20,080 bases of DNA, taken from the IMG/VR virus record IMGVR_UViG_3300009161_000301, positions 1-20,080 of that record. One strand, given 5' to 3'. Below, piece by piece: positions 12,619 to 18,225 of this stretch. The notes under the pieces were generated by a model, which worked only from the letters and a program-made list of their open reading frames with translations, was not told the origin of the DNA and made no database searches. Each line of letters starts with the position of its first letter. Position 1 is the first letter of the stretch. Source of the stretch: a virus. A program made the position numbers and the translations under genes.

Positions 12619-12791
12619 TACAAAGTTCCTCCCTCTTCAACTGCTTCTGCTTCAATGAGTTCACGGGTTTCCAGAATGAACTCACCTTTGTCAAAGGCGT
12701 GTGTTTCGGCTGTGTGTGGGCTGTCTGCTTCAATTTCATACACATCAGTTGCTGTGTAGTAGTACGTGACTCGGTACTTCTGAAGTTTCAT
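12618..12791 (-). CDS. Small protein, 57 residues
   Basis: A short frame with start and stop both in TAATG overlaps (12791 and 12618). It begins MKLQKYRVTYYYTATDVYEI, continues through EADSPHTAETHAFDKGEF and ends in an acidic tail (EAEAVEEGGTL). The strand-rich front followed by a helix with 'A..HA...G' resembles the small beta-beta-alpha proteins common in phage early operons. No named family. Filling the gap between 12791 and 12500 exactly makes it convincing. Confidence 0.78.
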   Translation of the reverse strand: MKLQKYRVTYYYTATDVYEIEADSPHTAETHAFDKGEFILETRELIEAEAVEEGGTL

Positions 12792-13021
12792 TAGAACTCA
12801 CCTTCCCCTGTGATTGTGTAATTGAGATTCATCCACACTTGTTCGTTCACGCTGTCGTATCCACCTTCAGCGTCAAACTCGTCTACTGCTTTGTTCCACT
12901 TGTCTTCTGAAACGATTACATCGTCTGAGTCTGTGAACAAGTTGCGTTCCCACCATGAACAAGCGATTTGCTCGTCAGGGTTGAGTTCACTAAGTAACTC
13001 AATGACCTTGCTTACTTTCAT
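12791..13021 (-). CDS. Small phage protein, 76 residues
   Basis: The ATG at 13021 (MKVSKVIELLSELNPDEQIA) has GGAG upstream and lies 23 bases after the predicted transcription start of promoter E; the longer frame to 13063 would cross that promoter. The 'MKVSKVIELLSELNPDEQI' opening is a recurrent pattern in short phage proteins of unknown role. The rest is acidic with two Trp (CSWWERNLF; QVWMNLNYTI). First gene of the long coupled operon. Confidence 0.82.
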   Translation of the reverse strand: MKVSKVIELLSELNPDEQIACSWWERNLFTDSDDVIVSEDKWNKAVDEFDAEGGYDSVNEQVWMNLNYTITGEGEF

Positions 13022-13050
13022 GTCTTCTCCTTTGGTTGTTCGTGTATGGA

Positions 13051-13079
13051 ACAGTACAGACATTTGAGTGCAATAGCAA
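13051..13079 (-). promoter_or_regulatory. Promoter E: TTGCTA-N17-TACTGT
   Basis: Minus strand: -35-like TTGCTA (13074-13079), a 17-base spacer and -10 TACTGT (13051-13056) inside the recurrent CTGTACTGT element. It sits 23 bases before the transcript's first ribosome binding site region and starts the operon 13021-9612. Confidence 0.65.
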
Positions 13080-13096
13080 CCACCATTTCAAACTTT

Positions 13097-13531
13097 TTAT
13101 CCAGCCTTACCCCGTGTGGCTTTGCCAAGAAAACCATTGGCTCTGGCAAGCATCACTCGCTTGGCTGACGTGGACTTAGAGATACTGAATGCTTTTGATA
13201 CAGCCTCAATAGGTGACACTCCGTAGTTCAATGCATCTTTGTAGATTCGGGCAACTTCTTCCAGAAGGTCATCTGGCAATGTTGCACCACGTTGTGCGCC
13301 TGTAAGTGTTGCTTTGAAATCTGGTTTCGGAAGAATACTTACAAGAGCATCTTTTGCTAATTGAATGATTGGTACTCGTCTGTAAATCTCCACCGTGATT
13401 GTGTCGTTAGAAACTGACGCAACGCTGACACCTGTGAAGCGAAGCATTCCTCCAATTTTTGTGAACTTGATTCCAACTTCAAACTCTTGTTTGGTGACTG
13501 GGTCAGTCCATGTAAACATTTCTGAACTCAT
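13097..13531 (-). CDS. Helix-turn-helix DNA-binding protein, 144 residues
   Basis: Residues 86-135 carry an actinobacterial helix-turn-helix pattern: LPDDLLEEVARIYKDALNYG, VSPIEAVSKAFSISKSTSAK, then RVMLARANGFL and the terminal KATRGKAG. This arrangement (a helix, 'G.SP..AV...F.IS.STA.R.V..AR..GFL') is familiar from actinobacterial and phage proteins that bind DNA. The N-terminal half is a beta-rich domain with no assignment. The start overlaps the WhiB stop (ATGA). It is the last gene of the unit from promoter F, so it is co-produced with a WhiB regulator; it may help control the recurrent promoters. Confidence 0.85.
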   Translation of the reverse strand: MSSEMFTWTDPVTKQEFEVGIKFTKIGGMLRFTGVSVASVSNDTITVEIYRRVPIIQLAKDALVSILPKPDFKATLTGAQRGATLPDDLLEEVARIYKDALNYGVSPIEAVSKAFSISKSTSAKRVMLARANGFLGKATRGKAG

Positions 13532-13830
13532 TGTTTGCTCCTTTGACTGCGAAGGTCTGTTCGCTTTCGTGCTGTAGTACCGCCCCAGATACCTAATTCA
13601 TAATTATCTAATGCAAAGTTGAGACAACTTTCTTTTACAGAACAGACATTACAAAAATCTTCAATAACGACTTTGTAGTGCGCTCCAGCAGAAGACCTTT
13701 CTGGAAAGAATTGGTCTGAATCAACTCCTCTGCAAGCACCCTGTTCCATCCATGTCATTGACTCACGAAGAATAAGTGTTTTGCGAATCTCTTCTTGTTG
13801 ATTGTGGTAGATGCGTTCTGCTGAACTCAA
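13528..13830 (-). CDS. WhiB-family iron-sulfur transcription regulator
   Basis: A 100-residue protein. The four cluster-binding cysteines are Cys33 (GACRG), Cys60 and Cys63 (DFCNVC) and Cys69 (ESC), followed by the GIWGGT turn at 80-85 and a basic tail (ARKRTDLRSQRSKQ). WhiB proteins carry a 4Fe-4S cluster and bind the host sigma factor region 4; phage members such as the one in TM4 can affect host division and superinfection. I choose the TTG at 13830: GGAGG is 6 bases upstream and the TTGA overlaps the previous stop. Internal ATGs would leave over 70 bases unexplained in a tightly packed operon. Middle gene of the unit 14159-13097. Confidence 0.95.
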   Translation of the reverse strand: MSSAERIYHNQQEEIRKTLILRESMTWMEQGACRGVDSDQFFPERSSAGAHYKVVIEDFCNVCSVKESCLNFALDNYELGIWGGTTARKRTDLRSQRSKQ

Positions 13831-14159
13831 ACTGCTTCCTCCATTTGCCAGAAGCCAAAGCAAGCACCATCGGAATCCAATGTCCCAAACGTGCATCCTT
13901 CTGGTGCGATTGCATCCATCACATTGAAGAGATGGTCTACAAGGTATTCCTCTTGTTCTTCGTCACGGTTTGATTTTGGGTCAATCATTGCGAACAGAAC
14001 ATCGTTCCAATCGTCAAGTACTGAGTCTTTGATTTTTGGGTCATGTTCGCCAATGACTGCAAGAAAGGCTTTTGCCAAGTCCTCAGTACGAAGTGTTCCT
14101 TCGGAAACAATGGCATTTGTCCATTCGCTTCCTAAAGGCTTGATGTTTTCATAAGACAT
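13827..14159 (-). CDS. Hypothetical acidic protein, 110 residues
   Basis: The ATG at 14159 (MSYENIKPLGSEWTNAIVSE) follows GAAGGAG and promoter F; the longer frame to 14279 is rejected because it crosses that promoter and the zinc-ribbon gene's end. The protein is acidic and helical in the centre (EDLAKAFLAVIGEHD) and ends FGTLDSDGACFGFWQMEEAV. No family recognised. It overlaps the WhiB start by 4 bases (TTGA), indicating coupling. Confidence 0.82.
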   Translation of the reverse strand: MSYENIKPLGSEWTNAIVSEGTLRTEDLAKAFLAVIGEHDPKIKDSVLDDWNDVLFAMIDPKSNRDEEQEEYLVDHLFNVMDAIAPEGCTFGTLDSDGACFGFWQMEEAV

Positions 14160-14183
14160 AACTGCTCCTTCTGTAGGAGCATT

Positions 14184-14212
14184 ACAGTACAGGTTTAGAA
14201 CGGGAGTGGCAA
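14184..14212 (-). promoter_or_regulatory. Promoter F: TTGCCA-N17-TACTGT
   Basis: Minus strand: TTGCCA (14207-14212), a 17-base spacer and TACTGT (14184-14189) within the recurrent CTGTACTGT element, about 25 bases before the ATG at 14159. The best-formed copy of the element together with promoter E. Confidence 0.68.
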
Positions 14213-14214
14213 CC

Positions 14215-14370
14215 CTATTCTGAGGCTTTTTTGCCCACTTCATCCATAGGTAGGTATTTTTCTGGGCGGGAACTACCACCGCATTGGTGCATAGGTGGGT
14301 GATTGACTTTTACAAAAATCGTGACTTCTTGTCCACATTCTGGACAACTGTATTTAGTACCTTTTGACAC
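14215..14370 (-). CDS. Zinc-ribbon-like small protein, 51 residues
   Basis: A short frame starting with GTG at 14370, overlapping the stop of the lytic enzyme gene (TAGTG). It reads MSKGTKYSCPECGQEVTIFV, then KVNHPPMHQCGGSSRPEKYL and PMDEVGKKASE. Cys9 and Cys12 (CPECG) with His24, His28 and Cys30 can form a single zinc site. Similar tiny zinc-ribbon proteins are common in actinophages. Coupling to the upstream gene and the clear metal motif support it; the 3' end runs to within a few bases of promoter F. Confidence 0.75.
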   Translation of the reverse strand: MSKGTKYSCPECGQEVTIFVKVNHPPMHQCGGSSRPEKYLPMDEVGKKASE

Positions 14371-14927
14371 TACAAACTCCAATGGTTTAGACCGCCGTTA
14401 TCAAGTAAATACTTGCTCACTTTTAGGTTACAGTCAAGTGTTCTCAAAAGTTTGATGTCTCCGCCACAAATCTTCCGTGTCACGGTCTGCCATGAGGAAT
14501 TGACCTGTAGGAGTCCAGAGTCATACGAGCCATTTTTGTTCAATGTCCAAGTGATGTTCCCGTTTGCATCCCATTTAGCATTTATAGCCTTTGGGTTACA
14601 ACCGCTTTCACGCCATGCAATGTACGAGAACACCTGCACAGGGACTAAGCCGTAGTCTCGGAATGCTTGTTCAAACTTAGGGCATCTTTTTGTTTTATCT
14701 GAAGGGATGCGACTATCTTCAGGTTCTGGAACTGTAGTAGTGGGAGCAGGGAGGGCAGTGGTAGTTGGGGGAAGAATTAGGTAGGGCGTTACATCTATGT
14801 ATCTGATTGCTTGGGGGGTTGATTCTGGTGGTGTTGAATTGTTTGGAGACATTACAGAAAAGATGGAAGCGAGGACAAGATTTCCAGTCAGCGCAACCGT
14901 TTTGAGTATTTCCGACAATCTAATCAT
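14370..14927 (-). CDS. Membrane-anchored transglycosylase-like (SLT/lysozyme fold) protein
   Basis: A 185-residue protein in three parts. Residues 7-26 form a hydrophobic segment (ILKTVALTGNLVLASIFSVM), a signal anchor or signal peptide. Residues 28-72 are a Pro/Thr-rich linker (PPTTTALPAPTTTVPEPE). Residues 80-185 are a lysozyme-like domain with the catalytic-type glutamate Glu107 in AWRESGCNP and SYDSGLLQVNSSW at 134-146, plus several cysteines (82, 110, 154, 166). It would cleave peptidoglycan after export, for lysis or for cell-wall opening. It follows a terminator, and the zinc-ribbon gene overlaps its stop. A host-type resuscitation or SLT enzyme captured by the phage is an alternative. 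Confidence 0.9.
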   Translation of the reverse strand: MIRLSEILKTVALTGNLVLASIFSVMSPNNSTPPESTPQAIRYIDVTPYLILPPTTTALPAPTTTVPEPEDSRIPSDKTKRCPKFEQAFRDYGLVPVQVFSYIAWRESGCNPKAINAKWDANGNITWTLNKNGSYDSGLLQVNSSWQTVTRKICGGDIKLLRTLDCNLKVSKYLLDNGGLNHWSL

Positions 14928-14950
14928 TCATTATCCTTTGTTCGGGTAAT

Positions 14951-14980
14951 AAAAAAGCCCCATCCATTGAAGTATGGGGC
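14951..14980 (-). terminator. Rho-independent terminator after the extended WhiB gene
   Basis: Minus strand: GCCCCAT pairs with ATGGGGC (14957-14963 with 14974-14980), followed by six T (14951-14956). It lies between the stop at 15021 and the lytic enzyme start at 14927. Confidence 0.9.
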
Positions 14981-15020
14981 GCACGGCTCAATATGTGGAG
15001 CACTACAAGTTTACACCAGT

Positions 15021-15434
15021 TTATTCCGCTAACAACCCCTGTAGAAGTATTTTTAGGTCGGGAAGTGCTTCTCCCATAAGGGGAACAGAATCTATATCTA
15101 TTTCTTTGCGTAATGGTCGTGATGTGTGAGCCCAATCGCATTCATTACAAGAGCAACCTTGACGGAAGCGCACAACAGTTCCATGTTCAGCAAGATTATT
15201 TGTTGTGTCTTTTTGAAGAGGTATACGTTCTTGTGGTGTTAGTCCGCCCCACACTCCGAATGTTTCTTTTCTTCCTATTGATAGACAACTATCCCAAACA
15301 GGACAGACATTACAAACTTGTTTTGCAATGAGATAATTTATTTCTGGAGTTTGTGAGTCAAATGGTGGGAAGAAAATATCTCCATGCATTTTTCTGCACA
15401 GAGCATCTGACATCCATTCGGGAGTGTCTACCAC
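15021..15434 (-). CDS. WhiB-family regulator with extra C-terminal cysteine cluster
   Basis: A 137-residue protein with GTG start in TAGTG overlap with the upstream stop. WhiB ligands: Cys13 (ALCRK), Cys41 and Cys44 (QVCNVC), Cys50 (DSC); the GVWGG turn is at 60-64 and LTPQER at 66-71. Unlike ordinary WhiB proteins of 80-100 residues it continues with HGTVVRFRQGCSCNECDWAH (84-103). This resembles the short 'HGTxxxYxxGCxCxxC' zinc-binding motif seen elsewhere in actinobacterial and phage proteins, so a second metal site is likely. The remaining 34 residues are acidic and hydrophobic. Probably acts on host or phage transcription. Last gene of the unit that ends at terminator 14951-14980. Confidence 0.93.
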   Translation of the reverse strand: MVDTPEWMSDALCRKMHGDIFFPPFDSQTPEINYLIAKQVCNVCPVWDSCLSIGRKETFGVWGGLTPQERIPLQKDTTNNLAEHGTVVRFRQGCSCNECDWAHTSRPLRKEIDIDSVPLMGEALPDLKILLQGLLAE

Positions 15435-15736
15435 TAGTTTTTCTCTCGGTACAAAACAAGAGCAATGATTGCGTATGACGCTAGGTCAATAAGAGAGTCT
15501 TCAATTCCTTCGTTACGAAGTTTGCTACCTTTCGCTGCGGATTGCAGACGAATCACTTTGTCGTTTGCACGAATAAGTGTCCCAATCCAAGCAGGTACTC
15601 CCCAGTCGGTTGATGCACGAACATTTGCAAGAGGGTCTTGACCAGTTCCGTAATCGCTACCCTTTTTCTCATGCATATCTCCCAACTCTTGGAGTATGCG
15701 GTAGAACTCTGGATGTCCTGTTTTATCTACGTTCAT
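15434..15736 (-). CDS. DUF1599-type (nucleotide modification associated) protein
   Basis: Start at 15736 (MNVDKTGHPEFYRILQELGD) because GGAG precedes it and ATGA overlaps the upstream stop; the ATG at 15757 lies inside the previous gene. About 100 residues. The core matches the family found next to phage nucleotide-metabolism genes: KKGSDYGTGQDPLANVRAS, WGVPAWIGTLIRANDKVIRL, then GIEDSLIDLASYAIIALVLY. The Asp and Glu in EDSLIDLASY are placed as in MazG-like all-alpha pyrophosphatase relatives. It is coupled to the DUF4406-like gene upstream, which fits nucleotide or nucleoside processing, but a substrate cannot be named. Confidence 0.88.
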   Translation of the reverse strand: MNVDKTGHPEFYRILQELGDMHEKKGSDYGTGQDPLANVRASTDWGVPAWIGTLIRANDKVIRLQSAAKGSKLRNEGIEDSLIDLASYAIIALVLYREKN

Positions 15737-16155
15737 TCTGCTCCGTTTTCTGTCCACTCTTCAAGGCTTTCCGTACCGTAAAAAATCGGCATTTCCAACC
15801 TCTCTGCTTCTTGTATTTCTTCAACTGATTCGTAGGCTTCAAACACCAGAACAGCGTCACAACGCTTCATCACTTGAAAGCAATACTCATTCCAAAACTC
15901 TGTACTGTTGGGGTATTTTTGATTCCAGAAGCCACAGGTGAGTACAGGGATTACTGGTAGACATATTCCAGAGGTATACAACTCTTCTGCTAGGTCAATA
16001 GCATCTTGATAATTGTCATCTATGGTGTCACGGTGATACGGCCCAATAACGTAAACGTGGGGAAGCAGAATATGAGCAAGGGTTCGCATAAACTCTTTAT
16101 TTACTCCTTCTGCCATGATGTCTTCGGAGTAGTTTCTTAGAACGAAATCCCCCAT
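15733..16155 (-). CDS. DUF4406 / nucleoside deoxyribosyltransferase-like protein
   Basis: A 140-residue protein starting at 16155 in a TAATG overlap. The Rossmann-like core begins VYVIGPYHRDTIDDNYQDAI (34-53), continues with AEELYTSGICLPVIPVLTCG, WNEYCFQVMKRCDAVLVFEA and closes with VEEIQEAERLEMPIFYG. The pattern 'V.GP......N...A...A..L...G...P..P', 'CDAV.V' and 'S.....E...AE....P..Y' is that of DUF4406 and nucleoside 2-deoxyribosyltransferase-like proteins. The usual SxGv is altered to SVEEI, so catalysis is uncertain. The 15-20 N-terminal residues before the core may be an extension; an internal start at the second Met is possible. Confidence 0.85.
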   Translation of the reverse strand: MGDFVLRNYSEDIMAEGVNKEFMRTLAHILLPHVYVIGPYHRDTIDDNYQDAIDLAEELYTSGICLPVIPVLTCGFWNQKYPNSTEFWNEYCFQVMKRCDAVLVFEAYESVEEIQEAERLEMPIFYGTESLEEWTENGAE

Positions 16156-16232
16156 TATGAATGCCTGTTCATACTAGAACGAATAGCCATGTAGTAGCAA
16201 GCAAGGGCGCAAACAATGAATACCTTTGTCAT
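16155..16232 (-). CDS. 25-residue membrane peptide
   Basis: A short frame MTKVFIVCALACYYMAIRSS plus MNRHS. The ATG overlaps the upstream stop (TGATG) and the stop overlaps the next start (TAATG), so it exactly fills the gap between two genes. Residues 4-17 are hydrophobic with a basic C-terminal side, suggesting one short membrane pass. It could be a true micropeptide or a ribosome bridge that couples the flanking genes. Confidence 0.55.
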   Translation of the reverse strand: MTKVFIVCALACYYMAIRSSMNRHS

Positions 16233-16453
16233 CACTTGTCCTGTAACCATTTCAGACCATTACGGAAATATATGCTTGCATAGCAAAACGCCATGAATAT
16301 AAACCCGTACTGTTTGGTGTGGATTGCGAAGGCAACCCAAAGCAGTTCATTGACTGTTAGAAAAAAGAATGCGTGGGCGTTTTTCTTGCCGACATACCAC
16401 ATCCCTGTAACGCCAATGATGGCAAGCACCCATGACCATATCTGTCCATCCAT
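16232..16453 (-). CDS. Small integral membrane protein, 73 residues
   Basis: Three hydrophobic stretches: WSWVLAIIGVTGMWYVG (6-22), AHAFFFLTVNELLWVAFAIH (26-45) and YGFIFMAFCYASIYF (49-63), ending in a basic tail. The motif 'W.....G....W......NA.....L.VNELLWVAFAIHTKQYGF' resembles the small PnuC-like membrane proteins of actinophages, though it is too short to be a full PnuC transporter. A holin-like role is another possibility, but the lytic enzyme is five genes away. The start at 16453 has AGGAG within a predicted hairpin. Confidence 0.82.
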   Translation of the reverse strand: MDGQIWSWVLAIIGVTGMWYVGKKNAHAFFFLTVNELLWVAFAIHTKQYGFIFMAFCYASIYFRNGLKWLQDK

Positions 16454-16460
16454 TGTGTAC

Positions 16461-16480
16461 TCCTAATATCCGTGTTAGGA
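16461..16480 (-). promoter_or_regulatory. Hairpin over the ribosome binding site of the 16453 gene
   Basis: TCCTAA (16461-16466) pairs with TTAGGA (16475-16480) around an 8-base loop; the minus-strand TAGGAG that serves the ATG at 16453 lies in the stem. This may limit translation of the membrane protein. Confidence 0.4.
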
Positions 16481-16496
16481 ATACCTTAGTACAAAA

Positions 16497-16736
16497 TTAC
16501 TTCTCTGTACTCCAATGATGAACTGACTGAATAAGTACACCCAAGATATCGTCTGGATTCTCATCTTCGTTTACCAGAGACTGGCAATAGGTGGAGGCGG
16601 ACTTAGCCACACTCTCAGCCTTTTCCAATTTCTTTGCCATAGACGAAAGCATCTCACGAAGAGCCTGCTTGTCATCGTACGCACGAGCAAGTGATACCTG
16701 AAGGTCTTGAATTACTGCAAACTCAAATGACTCCAT
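16497..16736 (-). CDS. Small coiled-coil protein, 79 residues
   Basis: Begins MESFEFAVIQDLQVSLARAY; residues 8-55 are a continuous amphipathic helix (DKQALREMLSSMAKKLEKAE), followed by an acidic loop (NEDENPDD) and a short C-terminal helix. It probably forms a coiled-coil oligomer. GAGAGG precedes the start at 16736. First gene after the promoter at 16764-16792. No family recognised. Confidence 0.8.
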   Translation of the reverse strand: MESFEFAVIQDLQVSLARAYDDKQALREMLSSMAKKLEKAESVAKSASTYCQSLVNEDENPDDILGVLIQSVHHWSTEK

Positions 16737-16763
16737 AAAACCTCTCTCTTTAGGTTATATACA

Positions 16764-16792
16764 AGCGTACAACCTATGAATGGTCTTGTCAA
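16764..16792 (-). promoter_or_regulatory. SigA-type promoter TTGACA-N17-TACGCT
   Basis: Minus strand: a perfect -35 TTGACA (16787-16792) and -10 TACGCT (16764-16769, TAnnnT) separated by 17 bases. The -35 overlaps the stop codon of the gene ending at 16789. The predicted leader to the ATG at 16736 is about 20 bases. No terminator lies between, so read-through from upstream is also expected. Confidence 0.65.
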
Positions 16793-18225
16793 GCCTCATC
16801 CGACAGGTCAATGACATCCTGATACATACGGTCAGTCTGCTGGGCATTCAATCCACCACCAGATAGTTGTCTTGTGGACTCACCGACTGCCTGACCAAAG
16901 ATGCGACTAAGCACCCCACTACTGCCTCTTGCTTCTACTTCAAGGCGCATGACATCACGAGTATCCGATATGTCTTTGAACTTCTCTACCAAGTTGAATA
17001 GACGTTCTACTTCTCCCGATAGTGCTGGGTCAAGTCCTTGACCTTCTAGTTCTTCAGCGAAGCGAGCAAACAGAACACGACTCACTTGCATCTCCAGAAG
17101 AGCCCTCATTGCACCCTGCAACTGGTCTTTGGTTTTGATTTCTACAGGCAACTTGAATCCACATTCTGCATTCTCCTTGAATGCAGGACATCTGGCACTC
17201 AAATAGCAACTATTACATTGTCTAAAGAGACTGCTTTGATACTGAATTACAGGTACTTTTTCAATACCTATTTCTTCAGATTCTCCTTCTCCTGCAAGGT
17301 CTTTAGCCAGTTGTGGGGTGTACTGCTCAATACCCATAACTGGTAGCAATACTTTGTCATCCTCGTGCCTCTTCTCAGAGCCCCTAATAGTAATACTTGT
17401 ACCCCCTGAAGCCACATTTGGCGAAGTAGGCAAATTACTCAAATAGTTACTATTATCCCCATTATCCGATAGACCTATTTCTTCTTCATCAGAGTCTGTT
17501 GCAGGGTCATAGACCCCTAAAACACCTTGCTCCCATGCTTGCCAAGATTTGATTGCTAACTTTGCAACCTCAGCATTATCATCCTGAACTATCTGTTCAT
17601 AGTCAATGCCTAAGCGAATAATGTCGGCTCGGTGTTTCTTTCGGGCAGAATCTTTCTGCTGGGCTGGGTATCGGCGTAGACCGTGACCATCCCACACTTG
17701 GGTTTCGCCATAACGCACAGCCGATGTCCATGAACCAACAAGAACAGAATCCCAAGGAAGGGACTCAATAACCTCTGGCTTTGACGACAAGCCAATAAGT
17801 TTGGCATCCCATCTTTGGACTAGGTTTCGGATTCTGGAGATGGTCTTACCATTTACAGCCTTATCGCTAATCGCAGCCCGACCATAGCGTTGGCACAAAT
17901 AGGCAAGCCTTTCCATATCATCTGGGTCGTTCCATACGGGAATGTAACGCTCGTTTAGCCACGCACCGTCATAATCAGGTCTACCTATGATTGCTGTCAG
18001 GCTCTCGTAATGCTGGCGAATAAAATCGTCATAACGAGTTACATCCTCATCGTTCTCAGAAGTGTAGAGAATGACCTCATTTCCCCCGAACATTACAGAC
18101 AAATCAAGTTCCTTTTTCTTAGGAACAGCCAAGTGGGTGAGGTTTACAGCAAAGCGAGTTACGCCAGCATTCTGAAGGAGCGACCTATGTGATGACTTTT
18201 CGGCATTAGCAAAGTAAATCTTCAT
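16789..18225 (-). CDS. Phage protein with possible TGT/DpdA-like N-terminal domain and Cys4 module
   Basis: A 478-residue protein with at least three parts. Residues 1-235 look like an alpha/beta barrel: MKIYFANAEKSSHRSLLQNA, repeating strand-helix units, AKLIGLSSKP (141-150), SWTSAVRYGETQVWDGHGLR (165-184) and a following helix (RLGIDYEQI). The 'SW.SA.RYGE..VWDGHG..RYP' stretch is like that of phage proteins I associate with tRNA-guanine transglycosylase/DpdA-like domains, which insert 7-deazaguanines in DNA; this is tentative. Residues 236-325 are low-complexity and acidic. Residues 337-355 hold Cys337, Cys340, Cys346 and Cys355 (CNSCYLSARCP), a likely metal site, followed by helices to the end. 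No deazaguanine synthesis gene is seen in this window. Confidence 0.88.
   Translation of the reverse strand: MKIYFANAEKSSHRSLLQNAGVTRFAVNLTHLAVPKKKELDLSVMFGGNEVILYTSENDEDVTRYDDFIRQHYESLTAIIGRPDYDGAWLNERYIPVWNDPDDMERLAYLCQRYGRAAISDKAVNGKTISRIRNLVQRWDAKLIGLSSKPEVIESLPWDSVLVGSWTSAVRYGETQVWDGHGLRRYPAQQKDSARKKHRADIIRLGIDYEQIVQDDNAEVAKLAIKSWQAWEQGVLGVYDPATDSDEEEIGLSDNGDNSNYLSNLPTSPNVASGGTSITIRGSEKRHEDDKVLLPVMGIEQYTPQLAKDLAGEGESEEIGIEKVPVIQYQSSLFRQCNSCYLSARCPAFKENAECGFKLPVEIKTKDQLQGAMRALLEMQVSRVLFARFAEELEGQGLDPALSGEVERLFNLVEKFKDISDTRDVMRLEVEARGSSGVLSRIFGQAVGESTRQLSGGGLNAQQTDRMYQDVIDLSDEA

Noticed and set aside
12482-12745. Minus-strand 87-codon frame
   Set aside because: It overlaps, in another phase, the two short genes 12490-12618 and 12618-12791, which have start/stop coupling and ribosome binding sites; its composition (Asn/Arg/Lys-rich) looks non-coding.
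3337-13276. Shared CCAGAAGGTCATCTG at 3337 and 13261 with a partial match at 8642
   Set aside because: Explained by coding for Asp-Asp-Leu-Leu or similar residues with the same codons in unrelated proteins.
13640-13655. TGTAATGT matches within both WhiB genes and several other genes
   Set aside because: Within the WhiB genes they encode the conserved Cys-Asn-Val of the cluster site; elsewhere they fall in coding frames or at a TAATG gene junction. Only intergenic copies were counted as promoter-like.
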